Shown here: one piece after another, positions 49,910-61,094 of the stretch
How the letters are laid out: each line of letters begins with the position of its first letter
Numbering within the stretch: position 1 is the first letter of the stretch
Position numbers and translations under genes: made by a program
Assembly (NCBI GenBank): GCA_025531455.1
Contig: JAMYHL010000050.1
Coordinates: forward strand, 1 to 64,000
Source: Apiotrichum sp. Y4204
Taxonomy: Eukaryota > Basidiomycota > Tremellomycetes > Trichosporonales > Trichosporonaceae
Direction of reading: 5' to 3'
DNA: 64,000 nt
The notes under the pieces: model-generated
Databases searched by the model: none
The model's input: only the letters and a program-made list of their open reading frames with translations
Told to the model about the DNA's origin: nothing

Positions 49910-51781
49910 ATGGACATCCTCGATCGCCTGGAACTAGGCTACCAGCTCGTGCCCCTCGGCGAGGCCGCGCACTCAACGCGGCCCGTGGCGCTCATCGCCC
50001 CCGCCGACGCAACATTCTCCGCCATATCCTCCGCCGTGTCCGCGCTCGGCCCGCGCGCCGCCTCCGCACTCCTCTTCCTCCACCTCCCCACAGGCGATGG
50101 GACAGACGACACGCCGGACCCGATCCCGCGCCTCGCTGCGCTCCGCCCGCGCGCCGCGTGCTCGGGCCATCTCGCGCCTGACGGACGCCTCGCCGTCGCC
50201 AACTCCCAGATCCCGTATTTCGGCCCGCAACTCCTCGCAGCGGCCAGATTCCGGATCGTCGAGGAGGGCCTGCTTGCGATGCAGACGGCTGTTGCTGCGT
50301 GAGGACTGGATAAAGGATATAGCTGACGGCAAGCGAGGGCGCAGGGCTGTGCGCTGCGCTCGGCGTGCGCGGCGACTTGTTCTGCCGCGCGATCGGCACC
50401 GCGGCGGGATCCTCTTGGTGGGTAGGAGCAGGGCGTCGACAATGCTGACGGAAGGGTGCTCCGCAACCTTGTGCCCGTGATGCTGCGGCTCGGAGGCGGT
50501 GAGACTGCGGCGCCAGGGCAGACCTTCGCCGAGGCGCAGGACGCGCTCGTACGTCCCCGCTCCCCGCCGATCTGACTCTAGAATAAGATCATCGAGGCCG
50601 CGGGCGAGAAGGGCGTAGATACGCCGATGAGCACCGCTGCCGCGGGTCGTTTTGCCGCCGCTCTCGACTCGGGAGTGGATCCCGCCGGATCCAGTGCGCA
50701 GGTGTTCACGGACACGCCGCCGCAGCACCCTCCCGCCAAGACTGCCGAAAAGGACGTGTCGCTCCCTGCCCCTATTACGCCGAAACGCGTGGGCGTCATT
50801 GGCCTCGGCGCGATGGGCCTGGGTATGGCGAATGGTGCGTCTCATCCTCTCATTCTCTTACCTCCAGTTTTCTGACAGCAGTCCTCCGCGCATCGGTAGA
50901 TGTCGTGGGATATGACGTGCACGTGCCCGCAATGGAGGCATTTGCGGCCGGGGGCGGGACAACTGCCCCTTCTCCCGCCGCATGCGCCGAGGGAGCCGAC
51001 ATTCTAATCCTGATGGTGATGACCGCCTCACAGGCGTCCCACGTCCTTTTTGACGCGGGCGCCGCGCAGGCACTGGCCCGCGACGCGGTCGTCCTGCTGA
51101 TGATTACCGCCGCGCCATCCGACGCGACTGCGCTGGCCGAGAGGCTGGTGGAAGTGCGGCCGGACGTGCGCCTAGTCGACGCGCCCGTGTCGGGGAGCAC
51201 GCCGCGTGCGGCGAGCGGCGACCTCACCATCCTGGCAGGCGGGCTGGAGGCGTGTTCCCCGGAAGCAGCGGGGAGGGCGGTGTATGTCCTCCAGATGCTT
51301 GCTTGCGGGAGGGGCAACACACACAATCTCGTGCCCCTCCCCGGCGTCGGGAGCGGGATGGGGGTCAAGATGCTCAACCAACACCAGGCTGCTGCGTTTC
51401 TACTCTGTTCAGCCGAGGCGCTCGCGCTTGCGCAGAGTATGGGGCTCCCGCTCGCCGAGACGCGGAGGCTGCTTCTTCGCGGGCCGGCGCAGACGTGGAT
51501 GATGTGGCACCGCGGCGGAAACATGCTTGCTGGGCTGAGACGGCCGGCTAGCGCAATGGTCAAGATCCTCAATAAGGATATTGGAATTGTCATGGCTGAA
51601 GCACAGCGTGTTGGCGCGCCTGTGCCGATGCTCCAGGTCGTGCAGGGCTTGTTTGAGCAGGGGATGAGTAATGGGTGGGAGGACGATGATGATTCAAGGT
51701 TTGTCGAGGTGCGGTGCCCCTACTGACGGCAGCCTTGCGCGCCTGTGGCTTCCTTGCGGCATCGACCTCACCAAGGGCTAG
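49910..51781 (+). CDS. Beta-hydroxyacid dehydrogenase-like protein, duplicated architecture
   Basis: Six exons: 49910-50298, 50334-50417, 50455-50548, 50582-50834, 50882-51698, 51733-51781. All phases match and the introns are 33-47 nt. The second half is a normal 3-hydroxyisobutyrate dehydrogenase-type enzyme: Rossmann motif RVGVIGLGAMGLGMAN, LVDAPVSGSTPRAASGDL (substrate loop), NLVPLPGVGSGMGVKMLNQH (catalytic Lys in VKMLNQ) and a helical C-terminal domain ending DSSLARLWLPCGIDLTKG. The first half (MDILDRLELGYQLVPLGEAA ... GVRGDLFCRAIGTAAGSSW) looks like a second HIBADH copy whose GxGxxG nucleotide site is missing. Related fused proteins occur in fungi. The substrate (hydroxyacid, threonate or other) cannot be told. 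Confidence 0.8.
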
Positions 51782-52010
51782 ACGGAGATGGTTGTACAAA
51801 GACGGATAAGAAAGTGACAGTTGTTCTCATATACATGTCGTGGTTGTACGTTCTACTATGACGGAGACAGGAATGAGGCGCGGAACGCCCAGCGATGTGG
51901 ATGTGTGCACATTGACCTGTACTGATCATACCACGCCTGCGTGCTATGCTCGTCTGGCCATGCTATAAACATACTGATGCGGTGGGTACTGAACTCTGAC
52001 TTTTTCTCGT

Positions 52011-52774
52011 CTACCGCAAAGCGAGGACGGCGACGAGAACGGTGAGCAACACCCATCCTGGACGTGCGTTTACTCCGACCGCCCCCGAATGGTCGCGGTA
52101 CGGCTTTGGCGGGTCGGGATCCGAGCCCATCGGCTTGATCTCAAACGGGTCCGAGACGGCGTACACGACTGGAGTGAGCGTTGGTGCCGACTGGGTCAGG
52201 AAGAGTTAGTAGTACCCAGATAGCACTCACCATTAGACTTTGCGCCGTACAGTGTAAGCTGGTATCCAGTGCCGGCAACGGGCCCGACAAGCACCTTTGT
52301 CGTAAAGGAGAACGAGTTTGCAGGGACTTCAATCAGCACCGCGTACCCCTGTTTTCACCCACTGCTCGCGACGAGCTGCGACTCAGTATGCGACATCATG
52401 TTCGTCCTGTTGTTCGAGAGCACGATGCGCAGATCCACCACCTCCGACGCCCACTGCCAGGTTACCTGGTTCGTGACGCCGAGCGTCCCTGGGGTAAGCG
52501 ACAATAAGAGAATAACAATAATGTGGGGGAGATCATGTTACGGAAACAATCAGCAACATTCCAGCTATCAGCGCACAAACTCCAGGAGCAGCGATCATCC
52601 CCCTCCCCTCCGGTACCCACACCAATTGCTCGCGGCCGGGTAGTGGATGTAGGTTGAGGTCATGTACGGCGGCACCGTGGACGGCACGGGCTCGGGGTCC
52701 TCGGGGACGGGCGCCGGCGCCGGGGAGGCGAACGAGGTGCCGCAGAGGGCGACAAGGAGGAGGGTGGGGAGCAT
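52011..52774 (-). CDS. Kre9-like cell-surface protein with an in-frame stop (possible pseudogene)
   Basis: Start 52774 gives a signal peptide (MLPTLLLVALCGTSFASPAP). After a Pro-rich stretch the exon ends at YPAASNW. An intron of about 130 nt joins to TLGVTNQVTWQWASEVVDLR and IVLSNNRTNMMSH, the N-terminal Kre9/Knh1 fold of wall-associated proteins. The same reading frame then meets TGA at 52355-52357 and continues with GYAVLIEVPANSFSFTTKVL and GYQLTLYGAKSN. A last exon gives VVYAVSDPFEIKPMGSDP and ends in a hydrophobic tail (GWVLLTVLVAVLALR), like a GPI-anchor signal. I found no good splice pair removing the TGA. Either an atypical intron exists or the gene is disrupted. Confidence 0.65.
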
Positions 52775-55342
52775 TGTGGCGGTAAAGGCTGATGGATTGG
52801 GGATTGGGGGGGGCCTGCAGGAGCGGGGAGGTGGAGAACTTGGGAGTTGACCACTTCTACTGGTGTGTTAGTGGCAATGTAGGCCAGGAGGATGGAGAAA
52901 TTACGTCGAGAACGACGAGGTCGCGAGTTATGTACTCGTCTGAGGACTGCGTCGGGCAAAGAATGATGGAGACGAACAGCCTTTTCCCGGCGTCTCCTCC
53001 CTCCTATTTTGCTTCATCCGCTCGCCCTTGCCCTCGCTCCTGCAGCTCCCTCCGCTGTCATCGGCGTGCGAAGGCCGTAACGGTGATGGCACAAGGCCTG
53101 TCTCCTCGAGAAGCATTTTTTCACGTCATCAGCCGCTTTGCGCTCTGTCCGCTGTCAATCCGCCGCTCACCCCTCGTAAAACGCAAAACGCCATTCTTTC
53201 ATTGCTCTGCTCCCTGCCCATCTACTCTATGTGTGTCTCCTGCCAATCAACTCCGTTCTCGCTCTCTTTTCTCCTTTTTGCTTGCCCACTGGATCTGATA
53301 GGAAGCTCGCATGGAACTCGATATACGAGACAGCGGCGCACAGGGGCACGCCCCCGCAATGGAAGCACGCCTTTTGGGAAACGCCTTTGTGATGTGTCAG
53401 CTGGCCCAGCTCGAGCCGTCCGTAAAGCTCGACATGTCATGTTTATCGTTCATCTGCGCACGAGCACACTTGTGCACTGAAACATCCCCGATGGCGGGTG
53501 CAGAGCCACAGGGAAAGTCTCATGTTCCATGTCCCAGGTTCCCAAACGGCCAGGTGTGCGCTGCTCTACTCGACGCCGCGTGCCGTGGCGCCACATTTAC
53601 TGATCACTACCTCATGTCTTCATGACTCCACCTTCTTCGAGCTTTAACGGCTTCCGAGGGGGTAGCTCACTCCTCCAAGCTTCAACGGCTGCCAAGGTGC
53701 TGTATGTCGAGAATCAATCATGCAGCCCTATGTACTCAAAATTGTCATCCAGCGAAGAATCAGCGTGCAAGTCTTATCACCGGATTCACATTTGCCTCTG
53801 GTCTCTGGGGCTTTGGTTTCTGTCAAAGCTCACGGCGCCACCGAACCACAATCCTCTGACACGCCCCAAACACCAGTCTCATTCTTCTGTCCAGGGCCAG
53901 CGATCGACGACAGGGCCGGGGCTCGGGTTCGAACTCGCGGCGGGAAACACCACCCAATGAATTCTTATGGATATCAAAGGACTGGAACGCAAGGCGTAAC
54001 GCTACTGGGCTGCTTGACTGCTGACGCTCGGACTGTTTCAAGTGCGAGAGGGTCTAGCCAGCCGAGAGAAGAGGGAACCAGGAGCGTTCTTGCCCGCCTG
54101 CCTACTCCGGCCGGGTCCTCGCTCGAGACGGAGGCACACGTGCCTGCACGAGGTGAGGTACGTGTTCTGACTCTCAGTTCAACAGGAATAGCAACGCTCA
54201 AGGCTGTGACGAGGACTTCTGTAGGGCCCGTGGGCGAACGTCACTACTAGCGGTGTGCGTAGCGTCACATACCAAGCGTGAGTCCAGTAGTTACAGCCGC
54301 TCCTCCTCGAGGCCACTGGTCCCGGTCTCCCAGACATGCCGTCGGCCATGGCGCCACATTTTACCTACTTGCGTCCTCCCAAGTTCTTCACGCCCTAGCG
54401 GACGTCTCAATGATAAGACACTGGGAGAACCACTCCTTCCTAGTTTCGGCCCAACTTGCTGTCCCTTGTTCCTTCCTTTCGCAACGGTGATTTCCGTTTC
54501 CCTATTTCCTTGGTTTCTCGGCTCCTCCCGCCCCTCGAGCTTCCGCGAGTTTACAGCCATGGCTCTGCCTCACACCGCTCCTGGTGCGTAGGAGCATGTA
54601 GCCAAGCGTTGTCGCCAAGCAGTTGCTGGTTATATTCCTATGGCTAACGGGAATATCCCTCGCAGCCAGTTTTGCGTTCTGAATCCTGCCATCCTTTCCA
54701 TTCCTTGTCTACGTTCTTGTCTGTTTGTTCATTTCCTACCTTTCCACATGAAAGGATACCAGCGGCAAAGGAGGACACCAGAATCCCAACGAAACCGGGC
54801 ACGAATGGGAGACGGACGACAGACAGTCATACCCCGCTTCACCGTCCCGGCCAGTAACGAAAAGCGAGCGGCCGAGAAGAGCATGTACACCCCCAGCATA
54901 TGTTGACCTCGGTCCATTCGTCATCGCCTTCGTATGGGCTGAGACGTCCGGATGTGCTCATGCTGTGGATGCTGTGGACTAACGGTACTTGGGTTGCTAA
55001 GTGGACGCGTTGGAGATGGTTTACTTGCGCTCAATCCGCGCATCAATTAAGTAAGAGCTGATGACTTGAGGTCCATTGCGAGTTGTTGTGCGTTGTGAGT
55101 TGTGAGTGGTGAGTTGTGAGGTGCGAGTGTGAGTCCCTGTGGCAAGCCAGCCCACAATGGCTGTCTCTTCCCCGCTTAAGAGTACGTCGTACATGATACT
55201 ACAATGACAATGAGAGTGAGCATAGAGCATGAGCGTCCTGCCAAGACCGTATCAAAATCCAAGAGAGAGGCGGTACGAGAGAGAAAAAAAGACAAGAGTA
55301 AAAACCAGTAAAACAGCGGCCACCAACCCCGGCCAAGATCCG
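52775..55342. other. 2.6-kb region without a supported gene
   Basis: Flanked by two Kre9-like genes on the minus strand. Overlapping open frames (53311-53625, 53622-53960, 54640-54906 and others) have no signal peptide, no splice support and no family resemblance. A diverged repeat of AGCTT(C/T)AACGGCT appears twice near 53640-53690. A GTGAGTT-rich repeat lies at 55081-55134. It may be decayed sequence between duplicated genes. Confidence 0.5.
55081..55134. repeat. GTTGTGAGT-type tandem repeat
   Basis: Imperfect 7-9 nt units of GTTGTGAG / GTGAGTT, non-coding. Confidence 0.7.
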
Positions 55343-56684
55343 CTAGGACGCGAGCAGCGCGCCGGCCACCGCCCCAGCGACGAGATACCATCCCGTTTCG
55401 GTTCGCGGCGCGGCGTTGAAGAGCTTGTTCACGAGTGTGCTTATCGTAAACTCGCTCGAGCGCGAGAGCACCGTCGTGTTCCCCATGGTGGTAAGGAATA
55501 ATGTGTAATGCGAGCCGGCTTGGATGCTGAGTGTAAGTAGATGTAACAGCGCTCAGACTTACTGTTCTGGAAGGCTAGTCATGAGCACGCGTGTACCGGG
55601 TGGGACTGCCAGTCAGTATCCACTGCGCGCGAGACTCCCGCATCGTGTCTCAACCACTCCGTTCTTCCCACTCTCGCCATGGCCTCAACCCGCCCATCAT
55701 CCACTCACCCGACGCTAGCCGTAAATCCTCCGGCAACAGCCCGCGGTCCCCGTTCGTAAGCCACACATCGACGCCAATGTCGAACGGCGCCCAGCGCGCC
55801 CAGTTCGTGTTCGTGACCGTCGTCCCTGCCAGTTAGCCAAGGCGCTGAAGAAGACATGACGGGTGGTCTCCTGCATCTCAACAGCGGGGATAACTCTCTC
55901 CTCCAGTCCTCGTCCTCGGGCTCCCATCCGTTCAACTTGCGGCGACACTCTCCGGGGCCTCTTCGCCATGTCTCGGTCATGCCCTACCCCACACATGCTT
56001 CCGACTTTTCACAATGACGTCATTTACCCAGACCCAGCAATCCAGGCCCCTAAATGAGCCCTTTTTCGACTCTGCCCTGCCCGTCGCCACCGCGGCCCAC
56101 TCTCCCGTTTCTCGGGGCCCTGCATCCAACCCATCCCACAAGGTTTCGGTGGCTCCCGAGCCAAAAGTCACCCGAGAGTAGGGTGCTGGATGGACATGGT
56201 GGACGTGGAGGAAAGGGGTGGAGATGGGGACAAGATGGGATGTGATGGGGATGGGATTGAGCGCAACGCCGAGAGCGTCTCCGCCTCGCGCCGTTTACAC
56301 CCACAGACACTCACAGGTTCCCCCCTCAGCCGGCGAATCAAACACGCCTGCGCCCCGCCGGATCTGCTCGTCGGTACTCAGCCGCATCGTGCTCGTGGTC
56401 GGCATGGCGGTCGACGACGCGCGGTCGACAATGATCGTGATCGTCGTGCGCGTGCTCGTGCTGCTGCTACTTTCTGCGACGGCGGTACGCGAGATGGACC
56501 GTGTTGCGGGCGGGGTTATGGGTGTCATTGCTGCGCTCCGCGTGGGTACGTTCTCGAAAAAAGTCGTCGGCGCCGAGCCGTTACTGCTAGTGCCATTGAT
56601 GGTATTGCTGGCCTGTCGCCGCTCGAGCGCGGAGGGTAGTGCCCCGGCGGCGGCGAGGAGTGTGAGGCCCAGGAGGGCGCGCAT
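55343..56684 (-). CDS. Kre9-like secreted or GPI-anchored surface protein
   Basis: Start 56684 gives a signal peptide (MRALLGLTLLAAAGALPSAL) and a Ser/Thr-rich stretch. The exon ends at EGGT and is spliced (donor GTGAGTGTC) over about 490 nt to an exon starting after CTAACTGGCAG. This restores W-TTVTNTNWARWAPFDIGV, DVWLTNGDRGLLPEDLRLAS, then VPPGTRVLMTSLPEH, then IQAGSHYTLFLTTMGNTTVL. The end is FTIST..NKLFNAAPRTETG and a hydrophobic tail ending AGALLAS, like a GPI signal. The splice phase (W split after its first base) is the same as in the Kre9-like gene at 52011-52774, suggesting paralogues. The role in wall beta-glucan is only by family analogy. Confidence 0.68.
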
Positions 56685-57485
56685 GGCCGCGATGCGAAGA
56701 GAAGAAGGAAGAGTAAAGGAGTGTGGGGGTTAGGAATGGAGAGAAATGAAGGTGACAACGATGAGGGGACACGAGACGGTGATGGACAAGGTGGGTTGAA
56801 GATGGCGTTGAAAGCAGAAAATATCCTCGCTAGTCCTTCACTAGTCACGGGACATCTGCATAAGCAATCCACGATCTCACCCACGACTCCTCATTTCCAG
56901 TTCCAGAACGACACTCGGCACGCTGGACGGCTTTAAGGAATATAGGCATTGGGCGGGTGACTGATTGGAAAGGTGATCGGGGGGATGTGCCGAGACATTG
57001 TCCACGACGAGCATGTGCACCATGTGCCGTAATTAGACATTTTCTGGTAGCCGAGTGGTCGGCACACCAGAATCAGAAAATAACCTTGTATCCATTGGGC
57101 TTTGGGACTCGGGGTCTCGCGGTCTCTCGGCATGGACGGGCCACGAGGGATGAATTGCTTAGCTTTGATAGCTCTGCCATTAGCTCTGCCAGTAGCTCTG
57201 TAGCATCTGGGAACTATCCGATACGCCTTCAATTGTGCATGTCGTATGAGTCAAGACGATGTGCCGATATGGATGCACGCCGACCACGACGCAGGTCGGC
57301 ATCGAGCGGGATACCGGTATTTGCCTTCTACGGGAACCGCCAGCACTGGACCCTGTCCTGCTCTGCCTTACCTGCTGCGCACCGACATGCCCTGCCGGCC
57401 ACGATTGATTGATCTTGTGAAAATACATGCAGCTCCTACTATAATACTAACGGCTGCCTGCCCAACATGATACGCCGAGATGCTA
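56685..57485. other. Intergenic, Kre9-like promoter and SMG6-like 3' end
   Basis: No coding exon supported. The shorter plus-strand open frames have no family resemblance. Confidence 0.55.
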
Positions 57486-60400
57486 CTACTTTCCAAGGAT
57501 GGCCGCCATCTCACGCTCGTCCGCCGCGTCAATCCCCCTTGCGCGCGCCTTGAGCCGCAGGTTGCGGTCAAAGGTCACGAGCAGCACACGCGTCGCGCCC
57601 GCCGACGCCTCGGGCATGCCGAGCAGCGCCGTGCGGTCGACAAAGTGCTCGCGCTGGAACGCAGCCACGCTCAGGATCATGTCGTCCATCGTGCGCCGGG
57701 CGCGGTCCTCGCGCGTCGCGTCGTCCGCAAAGTCGAGGTGCTCGGCGCGGATGAGCAGGTCCGTGAGGTAGTTGCCGCGTGTGGTCTGGATCTTGAGGCA
57801 CAGTGCGTGCGTGCGAATGCGCGCCTCGAGGTACGAGACTGCCGCCTGCGCCTCCGTGCCCAGCGGCGCAGGGTTTTTGCTCAGGCCGTCGAGTTCGGTG
57901 ATTACTGGGAGAGGAACGATAACGCTCCACTGCCCGCCCTCGACGACACGCGAGAAGAGGCTGAGCGACGAAAGGAGCACGTTCGTGTCGAAGATGAGAA
58001 TTGTGTAGCCCGGGACAACATTGTGTATGCTGCGCTGGCGACGGGAACGCGGGCCGCTCGGCTTCGGGGCCATGCTCGGCACGCCGCGGGCGCCGGCCGT
58101 CGTGAGCAGGTCGCGGAGGTGCCGGCGGCGGTCGCGGAGCACGCCAAGGTCCTGGTCCGAGTCCTCCTCGCTCTGAGGTTCGATGTCCTCGAGGTCGAGA
58201 CTCGGGTCGTCGCGGGGTGTGCGAGCTGCAAGGCGAGCAGCCTCGCGCCGCTGTTCCTCTGCCTTGGTCGCCTCTGCCTCATCGATGGCGGCCGCCAGCG
58301 GACCAGTGATAACCACATGGCCGTTCTCAATCTCGAACCCATCGACGTGCGCCGCGAGGATACCAGCCGCCCACGCAATACGCCGACGGCGGCGTTCGTT
58401 CACCGCCACAGGGCCATCGGTAAGATCCGCGCCGTCCACCTCCTCGACTACGCCCTCGGAAATGTCCAGGGCCGAATCGAAGTTGGCGAGCAGCACATCC
58501 ATCTCGGATTGGAACCGCTCGCCTACGCGGGGGATTGCTGGGCCGCTCGTCGAGCTCCGAAGGCTGACTTTTGGCTTCCAGAAGCCGCGCTCGTACACTC
58601 GGCGCGTTACCCATTCCATGCCGCGCATTGTCCAGTCCTCAGGTAGCGGCGCGGGGTTGATGAGGCGCGTCTCTTCGCGAACTTCCACGCCGAGCGCGTT
58701 GACAAATTCGGCCAGGCGGCGCCACGGGACGTGCGCGACAAGCGGCGCGCCGACGGTCGGTTGCCGGAAGATGGTCGCGAGGAAGGTAAGCAGAATGGTG
58801 AGATACGGGTTGAGCACCTGGTGGATACCCTGCTGGCGAAAGGGGTGGACAAAGGTAAATTCCAGAACAGCAAAGGCGAGTTCGAGGCCGAGGGTGAAGG
58901 AAGGCGGGGGTGGCGTGTTCGAGTTCAGCTGTTGTTGAGCCAGCAGCGGGGCGTCCTCATCGTCGAAGTCGTCGGCATCCTCTGCCGGGTCCACAGGCGC
59001 GTCTACAGGAGGGGTTTCTGGTTCCTCGGTGTCGAAGGACGGTTGCTGCCGCCGGCGTGCGGCACCCTCTTGCATCGCCTTGCGTATGAGACCGGCATCC
59101 GAGCCGTACTGCAGAATGGCAGCAATGTTGACCGTGCCCATCAACAGCCAGTCGACCTGGGTGACGCCAGCCTTGCGGCTCACGCCATCGAGGCTCGCGT
59201 CTTCCTCCAGCCGCTCCATGAACCGCGCCATAACTGTCGCAAAGTTGTCGAGCTCAATACGGGTAAACAACATCCCGTGGAGGCGCACAAAAAGGTCCAT
59301 CGCTGTCGCCTCCGGGGTCGACCTCTGGACCTGAAGTGCCGAGTCGAAGAGGATCAACACCTTCTCGCGCGACGTCTCGAACGGATGACTCGCGATGAGA
59401 CTCTTCGCAAAGTGGTACAGCGCGCGGCCCTCCTGACCGCGGACATCGCATGACAGCAGGGCGAGATGGTGATGCAACCTTCCCTCGCCGGGCTTCTCCG
59501 TGATGCCCATGGCGTACCAGTCACGCGCCGTTGTCCGCCATGTCTCCTTGTCCTCGACGTGCCAGTTATCGGCGACTTCCTGGCCGATACTCGCACCCGA
59601 GGTGATCGGCTCGTCGTCGTCGTCGTCGATCCGTGCTGGCTCGCGCGTGAGAGCATTCTCAGCTTCTGACACAAGCGAGCTCGCCACCGCCATGCGGTAC
59701 CGCGCCAAGTCGCCCAGCGCCTCGATCCACGCCGTGCGGAAGGTCGAGAGAATCTGGTCCTCGAACAGCTCGGTGTAGAACTGATATGCGTCGTAGATAA
59801 AATCGGTGAGGAGGTCGAGAGCGATCGGGTTATGAGACGACATCCACGCGAAGCGCAGGCGCTCGAGGATGGCGTGAAATCCTGTCTGCCACAGGCGTGC
59901 TGGGATGTTGTACTTCACCGGGAAGGGACGGAGACCAGGAGGGTTTTTGGGGTCGAGGGAGAGCTTCAAAAAGTTGTAGTGACAGTCGGCGAGCTCTTTG
60001 TGGAGGGAGACAAGTTCCGCCCAGGCGAGGCTGTCGTCGTTCGTCGGTTGCAGGTGCTGCTCCGATTTCGGGTCAAGCAGGACGGCGATGCCCGCTTCGG
60101 GGTCGAGGGCCATCTTCCGGTGCATCTCAACGAGACTCTGTTCCAAAGCCTTGAGTTCGTTGTAGGCCGTGCGAAGGAGTGCCTTTGCGCCACTGTCACC
60201 CTCACCACGCCCCTTGAAACTTTCGCTTCCTTCGCTGCTGCGACTCCCACGACTCCGGGTGTCCGAGTCTTTCCGCTTGCTGTTCAGGCTGCTGCTCTTC
60301 TCGCTGCCCTCGCGGCGGCGCCGGCGCTCCCTTTCGCGATCGGCGAGTTCCTCGGGCGTCTGTTGCCCCGGCGGCGGGCGGCGGAGAACCGTCATCGAGC

Positions 60401-61094
60401 GGCGTGACATGGGCGGCGGAGACATTGTGAGCTGCCGCGTGTTCTCGATTATTTTCACCGGCATGCCGGAACCATCCACCTCATGACTTCTCCGTCCGCG
60501 GTCGTCTGTCGGCCGTCGGCTGCGCGGGGGAGTCGGCGGAAGGACAGGTGCCGAAGGGTCGAACAGTTTCCGCCGAGACGCAGGGACGGGATCACGCCGT
60601 CGCTCGTCTTTTGCGTAAGCCGACGGGACTGGGGGAACTGGCGGGACTGGGGGCACTTGCGGCGGAATGGGCTGCTGGGAGATACGGGGTGAGGGGAGGG
60701 GTAATGTTGGGTCGTAGAGCTGGCGGGAGCCAGTTGCTGGTCCGCGATCAAAGTCGTTGCTGCTGTTCTTCCTCCGCAGCTCTGAATCGCGTCGTGTGCC
60801 GTTCCTTGACGTTAGTGTGGGCAATGGCTCATGTTTCCCACCTCGAGGAGGAGCGTTGTGCTCCACGCGAATCTGGGCGCGGGGGCGGCATCGAATCGTC
60901 GCGCTCGCGGCGTCTGGGCGTGAGTCGTGACACAACACGGGACACGATCGTGTGATGTTAACCAACCTGGAGCTAGAGGCACTTGCTACAGCGGCGCTCT
61001 TGCGCTGCAGGGCGACGAAGCGGTCAGCGAGCATGTCGCCTGGTGTGCCGCGCAGGCGTGATGGTCCGGCGGTAATGGCTGGCGAGTGGTCCAT
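57486..61094 (-). CDS. EST1/SMG6-like protein with PIN nuclease domain
   Basis: Single uninterrupted frame, 1202 aa, start 61094 (MDHSPAITAGPSRLRGTPGD). A basic/Pro-rich disordered N-terminus contains a PPVPPVPPVP run. The middle is an EST1-type helical domain: NELKALEQSLVEMHRKMALD, DCHYNFLKLSL, RLWQTGFHAILERLRFAW, DWYAMGITEKPGEGRLHHHL and RGQEGRALYHFAKSLIASH, the 14-3-3-like TPR block. The C-terminal PIN domain has acidic residues in YTILIFDTNVLLS, LPVITELDGLSKNP, RRTMDDMILSVA and LLVTFDRNLRLKARARG. The three Asp positions of a SMG6-like active site therefore look intact. SMG6 cuts mRNA in nonsense-mediated decay and EST1 relatives act at telomeres. The intact PIN favours RNA cleavage. Lack of introns is unusual next to its neighbours. 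Confidence 0.87.
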   Translation of the reverse strand: MDHSPAITAGPSRLRGTPGDMLADRFVALQRKSAAVASASSSRLVNITRSCPVLCHDSRPDAASATIRCRPRAQIRVEHNAPPRGGKHEPLPTLTSRNGTRRDSELRRKNSSNDFDRGPATGSRQLYDPTLPLPSPRISQQPIPPQVPPVPPVPPVPSAYAKDERRRDPVPASRRKLFDPSAPVLPPTPPRSRRPTDDRGRRSHEVDGSGMPVKIIENTRQLTMSPPPMSRRSMTVLRRPPPGQQTPEELADRERERRRRREGSEKSSSLNSKRKDSDTRSRGSRSSEGSESFKGRGEGDSGAKALLRTAYNELKALEQSLVEMHRKMALDPEAGIAVLLDPKSEQHLQPTNDDSLAWAELVSLHKELADCHYNFLKLSLDPKNPPGLRPFPVKYNIPARLWQTGFHAILERLRFAWMSSHNPIALDLLTDFIYDAYQFYTELFEDQILSTFRTAWIEALGDLARYRMAVASSLVSEAENALTREPARIDDDDDEPITSGASIGQEVADNWHVEDKETWRTTARDWYAMGITEKPGEGRLHHHLALLSCDVRGQEGRALYHFAKSLIASHPFETSREKVLILFDSALQVQRSTPEATAMDLFVRLHGMLFTRIELDNFATVMARFMERLEEDASLDGVSRKAGVTQVDWLLMGTVNIAAILQYGSDAGLIRKAMQEGAARRRQQPSFDTEEPETPPVDAPVDPAEDADDFDDEDAPLLAQQQLNSNTPPPPSFTLGLELAFAVLEFTFVHPFRQQGIHQVLNPYLTILLTFLATIFRQPTVGAPLVAHVPWRRLAEFVNALGVEVREETRLINPAPLPEDWTMRGMEWVTRRVYERGFWKPKVSLRSSTSGPAIPRVGERFQSEMDVLLANFDSALDISEGVVEEVDGADLTDGPVAVNERRRRRIAWAAGILAAHVDGFEIENGHVVITGPLAAAIDEAEATKAEEQRREAARLAARTPRDDPSLDLEDIEPQSEEDSDQDLGVLRDRRRHLRDLLTTAGARGVPSMAPKPSGPRSRRQRSIHNVVPGYTILIFDTNVLLSSLSLFSRVVEGGQWSVIVPLPVITELDGLSKNPAPLGTEAQAAVSYLEARIRTHALCLKIQTTRGNYLTDLLIRAEHLDFADDATREDRARRTMDDMILSVAAFQREHFVDRTALLGMPEASAGATRVLLVTFDRNLRLKARARGIDAADEREMAAILGK

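Noticed and set aside
51709..51732. A 24-nt intron near the end of the dehydrogenase-like gene
   Set aside because: Too short for spliceosomal removal; using the donor GTTTGT at 51699 gives a 34-nt intron with the same acceptor and a good C-terminus.
53880..53960. tRNA-like T-arm string GGGTTCGAACTCGCGG
   Set aside because: I could not build an acceptor stem, D-arm or anticodon arm around it on either strand, so it is at most a relic or chance match.
57480..58646. 388-aa plus-strand open frame
   Set aside because: It is antisense to the PIN-domain part of the SMG6-like gene; its Arg/Ala/Val composition is typical of a shadow of GC-rich coding DNA.
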